From contig NZ_JAHBGC010000007.1 in NCBI RefSeq assembly GCF_018390645.1, positions 1 through 64,000 of the forward strand: 64,000 bases of DNA. The letters run 5' to 3'. The DNA comes from Ancylobacter dichloromethanicus. Its GTDB lineage: Bacteria; Pseudomonadota; Alphaproteobacteria; Rhizobiales; Xanthobacteraceae. The position numbers and the translations under genes are program-made. This document shows, piece after piece, positions 29,344-40,281 of this stretch (its first letter is position 1; every line of letters starts with the position of its first letter). The notes under the pieces are model-generated. The model had not been told where the DNA came from and searched no databases. It saw nothing but the letters and a program-made list of their open reading frames with translations.

Positions 29344-30339
29344 CTAGGCAGTCAGCTTCGATGCCTTTAGTATCAAGGTGACGATCACGCCCTCTACCGA
29401 CCAGTTGTAGTCGATCGAGCCGCCGAGTTGACCGGAGATGCTACGGACCACAAGACGGCTGCCGTAGCCTACGGCACCATTCGGCGGCTCGACGGCGGGC
29501 CCGCCGCGTTCCGTCCAGACGATCTTCACGTCCTCCTCATCCAGGCTACCCGAAACGTCCAGCGTTCCCTCCTCGGCGGAGAGCGCTCCGTATTTCAACG
29601 AGTTCGTTGCGAGTTCATGGATCACCAGCGCCAGCGTCGTCGCCGCGGTCTCGCCGACGCCCATTCGAGGAACCGCAACGCGGATACGCCCGCTGAAGGC
29701 GCCGGAAACCTCATAGGGGGAGAGTAGTACCGCCAGCAGGTCCCCCAGCAGCGCCGCTTGGCCCTGATGTCCGGGAAGCGGCCGAACCAGGTCATGGGCC
29801 CGACCGAGGGCGGTTAGGCGACCCGTCAGCTCGGTCGCCATCTCCTTCGCCGTCGTCGACGAACGCGCCGAGAGCTGGGTTAGTCCAGCGGCAATGGCCA
29901 GCAGGTTCTTGACACGATGGCTCATCTCGCCGGCGAGCAGCTCGTGGCCTTCCTCGGCCTGCTTGCGGCCGGTAACGTCGAGGAAGACCCCGTACATCAG
30001 CCGGTTGTGCAGCCCCGAATCGTTGCCAAGCCCGCGAGCGGAAATCCATCGGATCTCGTCGCCGATCATGATGCGAAAGTCGATTTCGTAAGAACCGACA
30101 ATGCCTCGCGTGGCAGTGAAGGCGGCTCTTACACGGTCGCGGTCGGCCGGGTGAATATGGGCCGACAGGTCCTCAAATTTCACCTCGTCGTTTTGCGGCA
30201 CGCCCCAGAGCAAAAACGCCTGTTCGTCCATTGCGAGCTGGTCGTTATCTACGTTCCACGACCAGAGCGCGACGCCGGCCGCACGGATGGCCCGGCGGAG
30301 GCTGTCGGCGTCCCACGCCAGAGGATTGCTCGTCGGCAT
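29344..30339 (-). CDS. PAS-domain HWE-family histidine kinase
   Basis: This 331-residue sensor kinase lacks membrane segments. A PAS domain (about 10-128: [20 protein letters not shown] to [17 protein letters not shown]) is followed by the HWE dimerisation motif [13 protein letters not shown] with the phosphorylated His near 137. The ATPase region has [16 protein letters not shown] (N box) and a G box in [18 protein letters not shown] start 13 codons upstream is possible. It is divergent from katE. Kinases of this type in alphaproteobacteria often feed the general stress response through PhyR-like regulators, none of which is seen here. Confidence 0.88.
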   Translation of the reverse strand: MPTSNPLAWDADSLRRAIRAAGVALWSWNVDNDQLAMDEQAFLLWGVPQNDEVKFEDLSAHIHPADRDRVRAAFTATRGIVGSYEIDFRIMIGDEIRWISARGLGNDSGLHNRLMYGVFLDVTGRKQAEEGHELLAGEMSHRVKNLLAIAAGLTQLSARSSTTAKEMATELTGRLTALGRAHDLVRPLPGHQGQAALLGDLLAVLLSPYEVSGAFSGRIRVAVPRMGVGETAATTLALVIHELATNSLKYGALSAEEGTLDVSGSLDEEDVKIVWTERGGPAVEPPNGAVGYGSRLVVRSISGQLGGSIDYNWSVEGVIVTLILKASKLTA

Positions 30340-30625
30340 TGATAAAACCCAAGACGCTCGCGGCAGCAGCAATCCCAATGATTATCGGACAAGAGTGTTA
30401 TCTGCCACGTCCCGCCCGATGATTTCTATCGCATCAGGTACGTTGGCTTGCATCAAAGTCCGCGCCCTCTTCGAAGCCCTCGCGAGCCGTGGCGGCGAGG
30501 ACTGGCGCCCGCCCACATTCCCGAAGGCTTTGGACCGCCGCGCGCAACGAAAGCCGACCCACAAGGTTAGTGAGGCGGTGCGGGGTCAGCCCGGCACGGA
30601 GCACACGCCGAGGGAGCGCACGCGG

Positions 30626-32737
<2,112 letters not shown>

Positions 32738-32750
32738 GGAGGCGTATGGG

Positions 32751-33359
32751 ATGGCAGCCCGGGGACTCGTCCACGGACCGCTCGGCGACACGTGCCTGCA
32801 TCTGTGCGTCGACATGCAGCGCCTGTTCGGCCCGGACTATCCGTGGGCGGTCCCCTGGCTGGAACGGGTACTGCCGGCAATCGAGGCGCTGTGCGGCCAT
32901 CGTCCGGAGCGGACCGTGTTCACCAGGTTCATCCCGGCCGCGCGGCCGGGCGAGGGTCGCGGCGCCTGGGCGCGCTACTACCGCCGCTGGGCATCCGCCA
33001 CGCTCGAGGAGATCGGCGCGGATGCCGACCGGCTGGTGCCGGCGCTGGAACGCTTCGTCCCGCCGGCGAGGGTGGTCGACAAGCAGGTCTATTCGCCCTG
33101 GATGGAAGGCCGGCTCGACGCGCTGCTGGCGCAGTCGGAGGTCGAGGCGATCGTCATCACCGGCGGCGAAACCGATGTCTGCGTGCTCGCCACCGCGCTC
33201 GGCGCCATCGACCGGGGCTTCCGGGTCATCCTCGTCGCGGATGCCCTCTGCAGTTCGTCCGACGAGACCCACGACGCGCTGATGGAACTCTACCTCACCC
33301 GCTTCAGCGAGCAGATCGAAGTGGCGAGCACCGAGGAAGTGCTCGACGGCTGGCGCTAG
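32751..33359 (+). CDS. Isochorismatase-family cysteine hydrolase
   Basis: The 202 residues carry the catalytic triad of the family: Asp21 in CVDMQRLFG, Lys111 in VVDKQVYSPW and Cys144 in GGETDVCVLATA. The substrate is unknown, since the family includes nicotinamidases, carbamoylases and isochorismatases. It starts 13 bp after katE, and in related genomes this subtype often follows katE, so a role in handling an oxidised metabolite is possible. A second, distinct family member lies at 58.8 kb. Confidence 0.87.
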   Translation: MAARGLVHGPLGDTCLHLCVDMQRLFGPDYPWAVPWLERVLPAIEALCGHRPERTVFTRFIPAARPGEGRGAWARYYRRWASATLEEIGADADRLVPALERFVPPARVVDKQVYSPWMEGRLDALLAQSEVEAIVITGGETDVCVLATALGAIDRGFRVILVADALCSSSDETHDALMELYLTRFSEQIEVASTEEVLDGWR

Positions 33360-33378
33360 CCCCGGAGACCAGGCACCG

Positions 33379-34011
33379 ATGCAAAACTTCCTGCGCAACA
33401 ACGGACTGACGCTGGCCTTGTGCCTGACGTTCCTCGTCTCCGTCGCGGGCATGGTGCTCACCGGCCAGGCCGCTTTCAACAAGGAACTCATCGACCATGG
33501 ACAGCCGGACATCGGGTTGGCCGCCTATGTCAGCACGGGCGAATTCCTGTCCGCGCTGTTCGAGAACTGGGAGAGCGAGTTCCTGCAGATGGCGGCCTAC
33601 GTCGTGCTGACCGCCATGCTGTTCCAGCGCGGCTCGTCGGAATCGCGCGATCCCGATGAGCCCTACAGGCCCGATGACGAGCTGCCGTGGCGCGCCCGTC
33701 ATAAGCTGGCGGCATGGCTCTATGCGCACTCGCTCGGCCTCGCCCTGGCACTGCTGTTCGTCGCTTCGTTCCTGCTGCACTGGTGGTTCAGCATGACCGC
33801 CGCCAATGCCGAGGCGCTCCGCCACGGCAGCGAGGTCCAGACGTGGGGCAGCTACCTGCTCGATCCGCAGTTGTGGTTCGAGTCGTTCCAGAACTGGCAG
33901 TCGGAATTCCTGTCGACCGCCGTTCTCGTCGTGCTGTCGATCTTCCTGCGCCATCAGGGCTCGCCGGAATCCAAGCCCGTCGCCGCCGCCAATGCGCAGA
34001 CCGGCGATTGA
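33379..34011 (+). CDS. DUF6766-type membrane protein
   Basis: This 210-residue membrane protein has an internal two-fold repeat. Each half holds a hydrophobic helix, a loop ending in a Trp-rich WESEFLQM or WQSEFLST motif, and a second helix ending in a hydrophilic segment (FQRGSSESRD and LRHQGSPESK). Both repeats share the pattern F-NW-SEFL. The duplication and SPESK/SSESRD boxes match DUF6766 as I remember it. Function unknown. It is third in the katE operon, which suggests oxidative or general stress. Confidence 0.75.
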   Translation: MQNFLRNNGLTLALCLTFLVSVAGMVLTGQAAFNKELIDHGQPDIGLAAYVSTGEFLSALFENWESEFLQMAAYVVLTAMLFQRGSSESRDPDEPYRPDDELPWRARHKLAAWLYAHSLGLALALLFVASFLLHWWFSMTAANAEALRHGSEVQTWGSYLLDPQLWFESFQNWQSEFLSTAVLVVLSIFLRHQGSPESKPVAAANAQTGD

Positions 34012-34055
34012 GCCGGCGCCGTCACGTCGGCGACCTATTAAGTGGAGAAGCCACC

Positions 34056-34949
34056 ATGCCTGATCGTCTGAAAATGCAGGACCCGCGCACGCTGTATCCG
34101 GGCCCGCCCTTTCCCGAGCAGCCGCAGCCCATGCCGGGCCTCGCCCGCAAGATGGACCCAGTGCCCGACCATGGCGAGGAGAGCTATCGCGGGTCCGGCA
34201 AGCTGGAAGGGCGCAAGGCGCTCATTACCGGCGGCGATTCCGGCATAGGGCGGGCGGTCGCCATCGCCTTCGCACGCGAGGGAGCGGATGTCGCCATCTC
34301 CTATCTTCCCGACGAAGAGGCCGATGCGAAGCAGGTCATCGCCCTCATCGAGGCCGAAGGGCGCAAGGCACTCGCGCTTCCCGGCGACATCACCGACGAA
34401 TCCTGGTGCCGGGAAATGGTGGAAAAGGCCGTGTCGGGTCTTGGCGGCCTGGACATCCTTGTCATCAACGCCGCGAGGCAGCAGTTCCGCGAGACGATCG
34501 ACGAGCTGTCGACGGAAGATTTCGACCGGACGATGAAGACCAACCTCTATGCGCTGCACTGGATCACCAAAGCAGCCGTTCCACATCTGCCGGCGGGTGC
34601 TTCCGTCATCACCACCGCCTCGATCCAGGCCTACCAGCCCTCGGCCATCCTGCTCGACTATGCGACGACCAAAGCGGGCATCGTCGCCTACACCAAGGCG
34701 CTGGCGAAGCAGCTCATCAAGAAGGGCATCCGCGCCAATGCGGTCGCGCCCGGCCCGTTCTGGACGGCGTTGCAGCCGAGCGGCGGCCAGCCGGACGAGA
34801 AGGTGGAGAATTTCGGCAAGGACAGCGATTTCGGCCGCCCGGGACAGCCGGTCGAACTGGCGCCCGTCTATGTGCTGCTCGCCTCGCAGGAGGCCAGCTT
34901 CATCAACGGCGAAGTCTATGGCGTCACCGGCGGCAAGGGCATCGCCTGA
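34056..34949 (+). CDS. SDR-family oxidoreductase (YhxC/YdaD-like, long N-terminus)
   Basis: Classical short-chain dehydrogenase of 297 residues with the roughly 45-residue N-terminal extension (YPGPPFPEQPQPMPG) typical of general-stress SDRs. The cofactor site is ITGGDSGIGRAVAIA (near 52-66). The catalytic serine region is VITTASIQAY, and the YxxxK motif is DYATTKAG. GPFWTALQPSGGQP follows the active site. The substrate is unknown. It is the last gene of the katE operon, 44 bp after the DUF6766 gene, with its own AGTGGAG site. Confidence 0.9.
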   Translation: MPDRLKMQDPRTLYPGPPFPEQPQPMPGLARKMDPVPDHGEESYRGSGKLEGRKALITGGDSGIGRAVAIAFAREGADVAISYLPDEEADAKQVIALIEAEGRKALALPGDITDESWCREMVEKAVSGLGGLDILVINAARQQFRETIDELSTEDFDRTMKTNLYALHWITKAAVPHLPAGASVITTASIQAYQPSAILLDYATTKAGIVAYTKALAKQLIKKGIRANAVAPGPFWTALQPSGGQPDEKVENFGKDSDFGRPGQPVELAPVYVLLASQEASFINGEVYGVTGGKGIA

Positions 34950-35003
34950 CGTCCTTGGTGAGTGCAGCGAAGCGGCTGGCGCGCTGAACGAGGACGTCGA
35001 CCA

Positions 35004-35209
35004 CTAGCGCTGCACTATCCGGCGGTATGGAAAGCGATCGCGGATAAACTGGTTGAAATAGCTTCCCTTCGAGATCGCGGCTCTATAAGCCGCATAAGTC
35101 TCTGGAGGGACATTGCGGTAGTCGTAGCGTCGCCCGCTCTGTCGGAACCACACCGATAGCGTCCGTGTGGCCTCATCATAGTGGTTCGCTCAATTACCGT
35201 CGACGGCAT
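35004..35209 (-). pseudogene. KTSC-domain protein with one frameshift
   Basis: From the minus-strand ATG at 35209 the frame reads MPSTVIERT. One base later the frame HYDEATRTLSVWFRQSGRRY begins, then DYRNVPPETYAAYRAA and the KTSC-like core ISKGSYFNQFIRDRFPYRRI, ending at 35004. Adding one base near 35182 yields a 68-residue KTSC protein of normal length. The family is often linked to phage lysyl-tRNA synthetase-like proteins, with unknown function. It may be a sequencing error, because the rest is intact. Confidence 0.7.
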
Positions 35210-35419
35210 GCCTTGCCCCCAGTCCGGCGCATCCATCAGCGCAATCCGAGTTCCGGTCGTCTCGTGCCGCACAACAGGAGGCGGCGATCGGATCTCCCTT
35301 GCTTTCCTGCTTTGCAGATGTGGCCTTTGAGTTGTCGTCTCGTGGCAGGCTGGGCGCCGGGCTCGGAAAACAGGCACCTATATGATAGCGGCGCCTGTCT
35401 ATCCCGCTGCTCGTCGCCG

Positions 35420-36580
35420 TCAGCGCATCAACCCCGCGGTTCGAAGCGCATCCTCGATGATTTTCTTCACGCCGATTTCACCGGATGCCGGAGGTCTCGG
35501 GCGCGAGGCCGGCGCATCGATCGCGGGCGCGCCCTTTTTCACGCCAGCGGGCGACGGCAGTTCCACGAGCTTGCCTTGTACAGCGGCCGGAGCAGAGCAC
35601 GTGACAGCATCCTCGCCGGCCTCTGAAATACCCCAGAATTTGACGATCTCCCGGGTGGAAGAGATGCCAACCTCCAGCATATAGGGACCTGGAACGCCGA
35701 GGCCATCGCCCAGCGGTGTGCCATGGCCCATGGCGGCGATTGTGTTCAACTCGATCACGGTCTCGCCCGCTTCATTGCACCAGCTGTGCCTGGCGCGAAC
35801 GCCCAGCACCTCCGAGCGCGTCGGCGTCTCATCGAGCCGGTGGACGCTGCGCCATTGCGCGGCGATGTCCTCGGCGTTGGAAGGGGCGACGGTGTGGTCG
35901 GCCGATCCCTGCCAGATGGCGATCCTCGGCCATGGCCCCGCATGGGTGGAGGCTTCACGCAGAAGCGCCCACAATTCCTCATCGGACGCAGCGGTCTGGC
36001 CCCGCATGCAGTCGAACGCCTCCGGCACCGTGCTCGCCCGCCCATAAGCGAGGCCGGCAATGATGGCACCGCCAGCGAAGACTTCCGGGTAGGTCGCCAG
36101 CATGACCGAGGCCATCGCACCGCCGGCCGAGAGGCCGGTGATGAAGACCCTATCCCGGTCTATGCCGTGGGCCACTGTCATCGCCTCGATCATCTGGCGG
36201 ATCGACAGCGCCTCGCCGACATCTCGCCGCCTGTCGGCCGGTCGAAACCAATTGAAACACAGATTGGAATTGTTGCCGTGATGCTGTTCCGGATAGAGCA
36301 GCGCAAAGCCGACGTGATCAGCCAACTTCGACCATCCGGCATGGTGGTCGTAACTGGCCGCGCTCTGCGCGCAGCCATGCAGCACGACCACGAGGGGCGC
36401 ACCATCTGCAAGCTTGGCCGGGAGATAGAAACGTGACTTCAAGCCGCCGGGGTTAGATCCGAAATCGGAGAGCGTGGTGAGGCGGTCGGGTACGCCGGCC
36501 CCGGGGAAATGTGCACCCTGTGGCCCACGAAAAGCAGCGAGACGGGCGATCGTATCCGACATTGTCTTCAATGGAGACAT
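35420..36580 (-). CDS. PHB depolymerase-family esterase
   Basis: Alpha/beta hydrolase of the Esterase_PHB family, 386 residues. The oxyanion region VVLHGCAQSAASYD (near 65-78) is followed by NWFRPADRRRD, the lipase box GLSAGGAMA with nucleophile Ser near 148, an acid in WQGSADHTVAP near 225-235, and His in AAMGHGTPLG near 285-294. No clear signal peptide exists at the chosen start, so it may be intracellular or exported by another route. The Pro/Ala-rich C-terminus (about 330-386) is unlike the catalytic domain. Polyester or ester substrates are likely. Confidence 0.85.
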   Translation of the reverse strand: MSPLKTMSDTIARLAAFRGPQGAHFPGAGVPDRLTTLSDFGSNPGGLKSRFYLPAKLADGAPLVVVLHGCAQSAASYDHHAGWSKLADHVGFALLYPEQHHGNNSNLCFNWFRPADRRRDVGEALSIRQMIEAMTVAHGIDRDRVFITGLSAGGAMASVMLATYPEVFAGGAIIAGLAYGRASTVPEAFDCMRGQTAASDEELWALLREASTHAGPWPRIAIWQGSADHTVAPSNAEDIAAQWRSVHRLDETPTRSEVLGVRARHSWCNEAGETVIELNTIAAMGHGTPLGDGLGVPGPYMLEVGISSTREIVKFWGISEAGEDAVTCSAPAAVQGKLVELPSPAGVKKGAPAIDAPASRPRPPASGEIGVKKIIEDALRTAGLMR

Positions 36581-36714
36581 CCTTGTTGGGACGCCCGGGG
36601 TGGACGACCATGTGCCTCAACGCACTTGCAACGAAATCGTTGCTGCACTGCACAACAACAAGGGCGAACTGGGAAGAATGTGTAGAGCGGCCGGACTAGC
36701 CGGCCGCCCTTGGT

Positions 36715-37638
36715 TCAGCGGCGTTCGCCGAGATAGAGGGTTTCCTCGTCGTCGCGCTCCCGGCCGCCCAGAGCAGCAGCCACGCAGGCGATGAAGGCCC
36801 CGATCATCAGGGAGAGCGCTCCAAGCAGCGCGAAGGTGGCGCCGGCCTTGCGGGCCGCATCGGCCGCCTGTTGCGCCTTGACCTTGGCGTCGTTGACCTG
36901 GGCGAGCACGGCATCGACCCGCGCCGTCGCATCCGCCTGGGACAGGCCGGTACGGGCAGCGACGAGCTGGCCGAGATAGGTCTTGTCGCCGGGGGAGACT
37001 TCACCGGCTGCGGCGCTGGCGATCAGGATGCGCGAGGCCTGCGCGGCCGCGGCGGCATTGCCTTCCGCACCGGGCGCAGCGAGCTGAGCGGGATCGGAGG
37101 GGCGGAAGAGGGCGTCGACGAAGTAGGACGTCGCGTCCGAGCTGCCGCCGCCGGATCCGGCATTAGCGGTTGCGCCGGCCGAAGCCCCGAGCGCCGCACC
37201 GGACGCCACGGTCGAGGCAGCCTGGACACCGGTGCCGATGGCTCCGGACAGGGCCGAGCCAAGCACCGAAACCACCAGCAGCGTTGCCACCGCCCAGGCC
37301 ATGAAACCATGTGCGGTGTCGCGGAAGAAAGTCTCGTCGGTAGCGATGCCGACCCATTTGGTGCGAAGCCGCCCGGTCAGATAGCCGCCAACGCCCGAGG
37401 ATAGCCATTGAACAATGACCAGCCAGATTGCCGTGGAGACGGCAAAGGTGGTGACGCTGGCGCCATCGTTGGACCAGGGGGAGACAATGGTTAGTCCGAG
37501 GCCGGAGCCCAGCAGCATGAGCACGAAGGTGAGCGTCGCGGCGGCGAAGGCGCCGGCGATGATCGGTCCCCAGCTCACAGCCGAGGAGGTGGATTCGACG
37601 GGGGCGGCGACGTCGGTCGCCGAATGGATCGATGCCAT
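36715..37638 (-). CDS. Membrane protein with Ala/Gly-rich periplasmic insert (307 aa)
   Basis: The protein has a hydrophobic N-terminal pair of helices (WGPIIAGAFAAATLTFVLMLLG and TTFAVSTAIWLVIVQWLSSGVGGYLTGRLR), a third (GFMAWAVATLLVVSVLGSAL), a long Ala/Gly/Ser-rich insert (about 140-215), an alpha-helical Ala/Gln region and a final membrane helix (FALLGALSLMIGAFIACVAAAL). Similar proteins in Bradyrhizobium are sometimes labelled PhnA-like, but no phosphonate role is supported. Its Shine-Dalgarno GGAGG overlaps the stop of the 25-residue gene upstream, which suggests coupling. Confidence 0.7.
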   Translation of the reverse strand: MASIHSATDVAAPVESTSSAVSWGPIIAGAFAAATLTFVLMLLGSGLGLTIVSPWSNDGASVTTFAVSTAIWLVIVQWLSSGVGGYLTGRLRTKWVGIATDETFFRDTAHGFMAWAVATLLVVSVLGSALSGAIGTGVQAASTVASGAALGASAGATANAGSGGGSSDATSYFVDALFRPSDPAQLAAPGAEGNAAAAAQASRILIASAAAGEVSPGDKTYLGQLVAARTGLSQADATARVDAVLAQVNDAKVKAQQAADAARKAGATFALLGALSLMIGAFIACVAAALGGRERDDEETLYLGERR

Positions 37639-37647
37639 GATGTCCTC

Positions 37648-37725
37648 CTATCGCATGAACAGCGCGAGGAGGATGATGATCGGGATGGGAACGCCCAGCA
37701 GCCAGAGTAGAATGCCACGGCCCAT
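37648..37725 (-). CDS. 25-residue hydrophobic membrane microprotein
   Basis: On the minus strand GAGGAGG precedes ATG, and the frame encodes MGRGILLWLLGVPIPIIILL followed by ALFMR and TAG. It is a single membrane-spanning helix with a Gly-Pro kink and charged ends. The stop is followed at once by GGAGGACATC and the ATG of the 307-residue membrane protein, so the two form a tight bicistron. I recall very similar 25-mers in other Rhizobiales. A partner or regulatory role for the larger protein is inferred. Confidence 0.7.
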   Translation of the reverse strand: MGRGILLWLLGVPIPIIILLALFMR

Positions 37726-37797
37726 GATGGCCTCCTCTCGATAGATGGAATCCTGAAACGAAACAGCCACCGCGGGGGAGCCGGGTGACTGTCTGAA

Positions 37798-38295
37798 TCA
37801 GGCGGCTTTTGCCATTGCGTTGGCGGATGTGTCCGCCAGGCTTGTGAGCGCCTTGTCGGTCATGGATTCTTCCTTCAGCGTGGCGTCGAGCAGCGTCACC
37901 GCGTCCTTCAGGCCGAGCACCTGCGCCCAGCGCTTCAGCGTGCCGTAGCGCGTGATCTCGTAGTGCTCGACCGCCTGCGCCGACGAGATGAGGCCGGCGT
38001 CGATCGCGGGTGTGCCCTTGAAGCTTTCGATGATTTCCTCGCCTTCGGCGACGATGCCCTCGATGGCGTCGCAGGTCTTGGCCTGGGGGCGCTTGCCCAT
38101 CAGCTCGAACACCTGTTGCAGGCGCTCGACATGGCCTTCGGTCTCGTCCTTGTGCTTCTCGAACGCGGCCTTCAGCTCAGGCGATGAGGCGGCACGTGCC
38201 ATTTTGGGAAGAGTCTTCAGAATCTTCCGCTCGGCGTAATAGATGTCCTTGAGCGTGTCGTGGAAGAGATCTTCCAGCGTTTTTTCCTTAACCAT
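37798..38295 (-). CDS. YciE/YciF-type ferritin-like protein (DUF892)
   Basis: This is a 165-residue four-helix ferritin-like protein. The pattern LEDLFHDTLKDIYYAERKIL at the start, then HKDETEGHVERLQQVFELMG, the acidic linker and AVEHYEITRYGTL supply the Glu and His residues that form a di-metal site in YciF homologues. Biological role is stress-related but not settled. It has its own promoter region, and a GGAAC element lies 88 bp upstream. Confidence 0.92.
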   Translation of the reverse strand: MVKEKTLEDLFHDTLKDIYYAERKILKTLPKMARAASSPELKAAFEKHKDETEGHVERLQQVFELMGKRPQAKTCDAIEGIVAEGEEIIESFKGTPAIDAGLISSAQAVEHYEITRYGTLKRWAQVLGLKDAVTLLDATLKEESMTDKALTSLADTSANAMAKAA

Positions 38296-38361
38296 GGGAG
38301 TTGTCCTCTGGTGCGCACATTGGCGCTACTTTTCACGGGGTCGTGAAGAAGCTCATCCAAT

Positions 38362-38387
38362 AAGCGACTCCTAGGGCCAAAGGTTCC
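38362..38387 (-). promoter_or_regulatory. Possible EcfG-like promoter for the YciF gene
   Basis: On the minus strand GGAAC is followed after 16 nt by CGCTTA. The general-stress EcfG promoter of alphaproteobacteria is GGAAC-N16/17-CGTT, so the -35 matches and the -10 is close. No other feature was seen in 38296-38631. Confidence 0.35.
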
Positions 38388-38631
38388 TTGGAAGTCACAA
38401 CGCAGGCGCTGCACCAACAATAACCTACCGGGCCACCACAATTACTTGCCCTGGTCGAGCACCGGTATATCCGCAATTGCTCTCAGCGCTCTCCGTCGCA
38501 GGTAGCCCTGTATTCGATGACGCGCATCGCCCCCCAAGCGGCACCGGGGAGGTGCACCCGCGAACCGAAGTCGGGGCGAGCGTTACATCTGACGATTCCT
38601 GCCTAGAAGTCGCGCGACGAGAGGGACGCAA

Positions 38632-38730
38632 TTGAGCCGCATCTTCATCGTCGGAGCCACCGGCCTAATCGGATCGGCCGTCGTGGTCGACATCGTCGCT
38701 ACGGGGCACGATGTGGCCGCCCGGCACGTC
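38632..38730 (+). pseudogene. N-terminal remnant of an NAD(P)-binding epimerase-like gene
   Basis: The first 30 codons read MSRIFIVGATGLIGSAVVVD then IVATGHDVAA, a Rossmann start (GATGLIG) almost the same as that of the intact gene at 41022 (MSRILVIGATGLIGAHVAAS). After codon 30 similarity stops and the sequence becomes unrelated. It is probably a truncated paralogue or a deletion scar. Confidence 0.55.
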
Positions 38731-38931
38731 CAGGCGGCGTCTTGTCGGGCCTCTCCTGCAGGCGGTACTGCAAGGGCAACCGATCAGACGGCCAACGTCC
38801 CGAAGCTTATAGGAGCGCCGAGCACGACAGCTCGAGGTGGCGGGTCCCTTTCGGCGAAGCGGCGTGGTCGGAGAGCTCGGCGTCCCGGAACTATCTGGCC
38901 GCATGGTGGTTGGCCGCACGGAGGAATGACG

Positions 38932-39150
38932 ATGCAGATCGGAGCTTTTGACGATACTCCTCTCAGCGATCACGAATGGGACGCTCTGCTGGCCATCGGC
39001 GTCGGGGACGAGACGCTGCCGCTCGATCTGGCATCGCTGAGCCGACTTGAGGAGCGCGGGCTGATTGTCCACCGCGACATATCATATGATCTCACGACTG
39101 ACGGCCGCGCCCTTTACGACCAGCGCTGGCCGAGTTCCCAGGCCTCGTAG
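38932..39150 (+). CDS. Small hypothetical protein, winged-helix-like (72 aa)
   Basis: I do not recognise the family. The sequence MQIGAFDDTPLSDHEWDALL is acidic, then LPLDLASLSRLEERGLIVHR and LTTDGRALYDQRW follow. The order helix, SRLEERGLI helix, LTxDGRALY strand resembles the end of small winged-helix proteins (LT-GR-LY), so nucleic-acid binding is possible. GGAGGA lies 6 nt before the chosen ATG. An ATG two codons upstream is too close to it. Confidence 0.5.
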   Translation: MQIGAFDDTPLSDHEWDALLAIGVGDETLPLDLASLSRLEERGLIVHRDISYDLTTDGRALYDQRWPSSQAS

Positions 39151-39159
39151 TCACCGCTC

Positions 39160-39387
39160 GCCATCACCGGCATGCAGTTCCACGACCTGATCGAAACCTC
39201 CACCGAGGGGCCGGTGCTGATCGAGGCGGTTGTCGACGCCGCGGAACCGATGATGCCGCCCAAGATGCCGCCGGACTATGCGGAGAACTTCCGCAAGGCG
39301 CTGCCGAAAACGCCCGGACATGAGCAGATCGAGGCGGGCGATCGCCGAGGAGCCGCTGAAGACCATGATCGAGGCGAGGCCCGGATG
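39160..39387 (+). pseudogene. C-terminal remnant of a thiamine-diphosphate (pyruvate oxidase-like) enzyme
   Basis: FHDLIETSTEGPVLIEAVVD, then EPMMPPKMPPDYAENFRKAL matches the end of pyruvate oxidase or pyruvate dehydrogenase (cytochrome) proteins. A one-base shift near 39342 is needed to reach AIAEEPLKTMIEARPG and a stop at 39385-39387. The N-terminal 500 or so residues are missing. No function is expected. Confidence 0.5.
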
Positions 39388-39693
39388 ACTGAGCGTTGGG
39401 ATATAGAGCTGTCTGAGCCGCTCACCTTCCGCAGGGATGGCGAGGAGCGGACGCTTCGCACCATGGACGACACGCGAGGCCTGCTGTCGGCGCACGAGCC
39501 GAGCGAGCGCGAGCGCGAGCTGTGCCAGGCGGCGGTGACAGCGGTGACCAAGGCAGCCGATTCCGGTCACCCATCCGATCGTGAGATGGCGACCGAGCAG
39601 ATGCGGGTCCTGCTCCGCTTCCTTGCTGGCTCTAGCCCGCTGCGCCCCTTTTACCCGAGGAGGCCGACATGGCGCTTTCCGTCATCGCGTTGA
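39385..39693 (+). CDS. DUF982-like small protein
   Basis: A 102-codon frame starts MTERWDIELSEPLTFRRDGE and continues with TLRTMDDTRGLLS, then a helical segment with ELCQAAVTAVTKAADSG. The order (beta strand pair, then Cys-containing helix, then short C-terminal helix) fits DUF982, a family almost confined to Rhizobiales. The last 20 residues (PLRPFYPRRPTWRFPSSR) overlap the next gene and look out of frame, so the natural end may lie earlier. Function unknown. Confidence 0.5.
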   Translation: MTERWDIELSEPLTFRRDGEERTLRTMDDTRGLLSAHEPSERERELCQAAVTAVTKAADSGHPSDREMATEQMRVLLRFLAGSSPLRPFYPRRPTWRFPSSR

Positions 39694-40281
39694 ACTGCAC
39701 TCAAGCGAGGCGAGGCGCCGTCTTCCACCGAGAAGCTGCTACGCGAGGCATTGGCTGAATTCGGCAAGCTCGGCGCTGCCGGCGAACTCGTCCGCGTCGC
39801 CGATCTCGACATCAAACCGGGCGTGAACTCAGACGAGAGCGAAGGCGACGAATGGCCGGCGTTGCGCAGGCGCATTCTGGCCGCCGACATCCTCCTCATC
39901 GGCACGCCCATCTGGCTCGGCCAGCCTTCCAGCGTTGCGAAACGGGTGCTGGAGTGGATGGACGCCTTTCTCAGCGAGGGCGACGAACGTGGCCGCATGC
40001 CGTCCTTCGGCAAGGTCGCGGCGGTGGCGGTGGTCGGCAATGAGGACGGCGCCCATCACTGTCATGCCGAGCTGTTCCAGGCGCTCAACGACGTCGGCTT
40101 CAGGCTTGCGCCGGGAGCCGGCACCTATTGGGTGAGCGAGGCGATCGGCTCGGTCGATTATCAGGACCTGGAACAACCGGCGGAGAAGACACGCCAGCAG
40201 ACCGCCTCGCTCGCGGTCAGTACGGTGCACATCGCCGGCCGCTCAAGGTTTCCGGCTATCCCGGCATGGAGCAGGGCTGAC
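39669..40281 (+). pseudogene. Flavodoxin/NADPH-dependent FMN reductase-like gene, frameshifted
   Basis: GAGGAGG precedes an ATG that encodes MALSVIALNCT, the usual start of small flavodoxin-fold reductases. Near 39700 the frame is displaced and continues as RGEAPSSTEKLLREALAEFG, VRVADLDIKPGV, LLIGTPIWLGQPSSVAKRVLEWMD and VAVVGNEDGAHHCHAELFQAL. GTPIWLGQPS is the flavin-contact loop. From about 40226 similarity fades, and the C-terminal helix appears to lie in another frame. An internal start at 39751 would lose the phosphate-binding loop. Confidence 0.65.
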
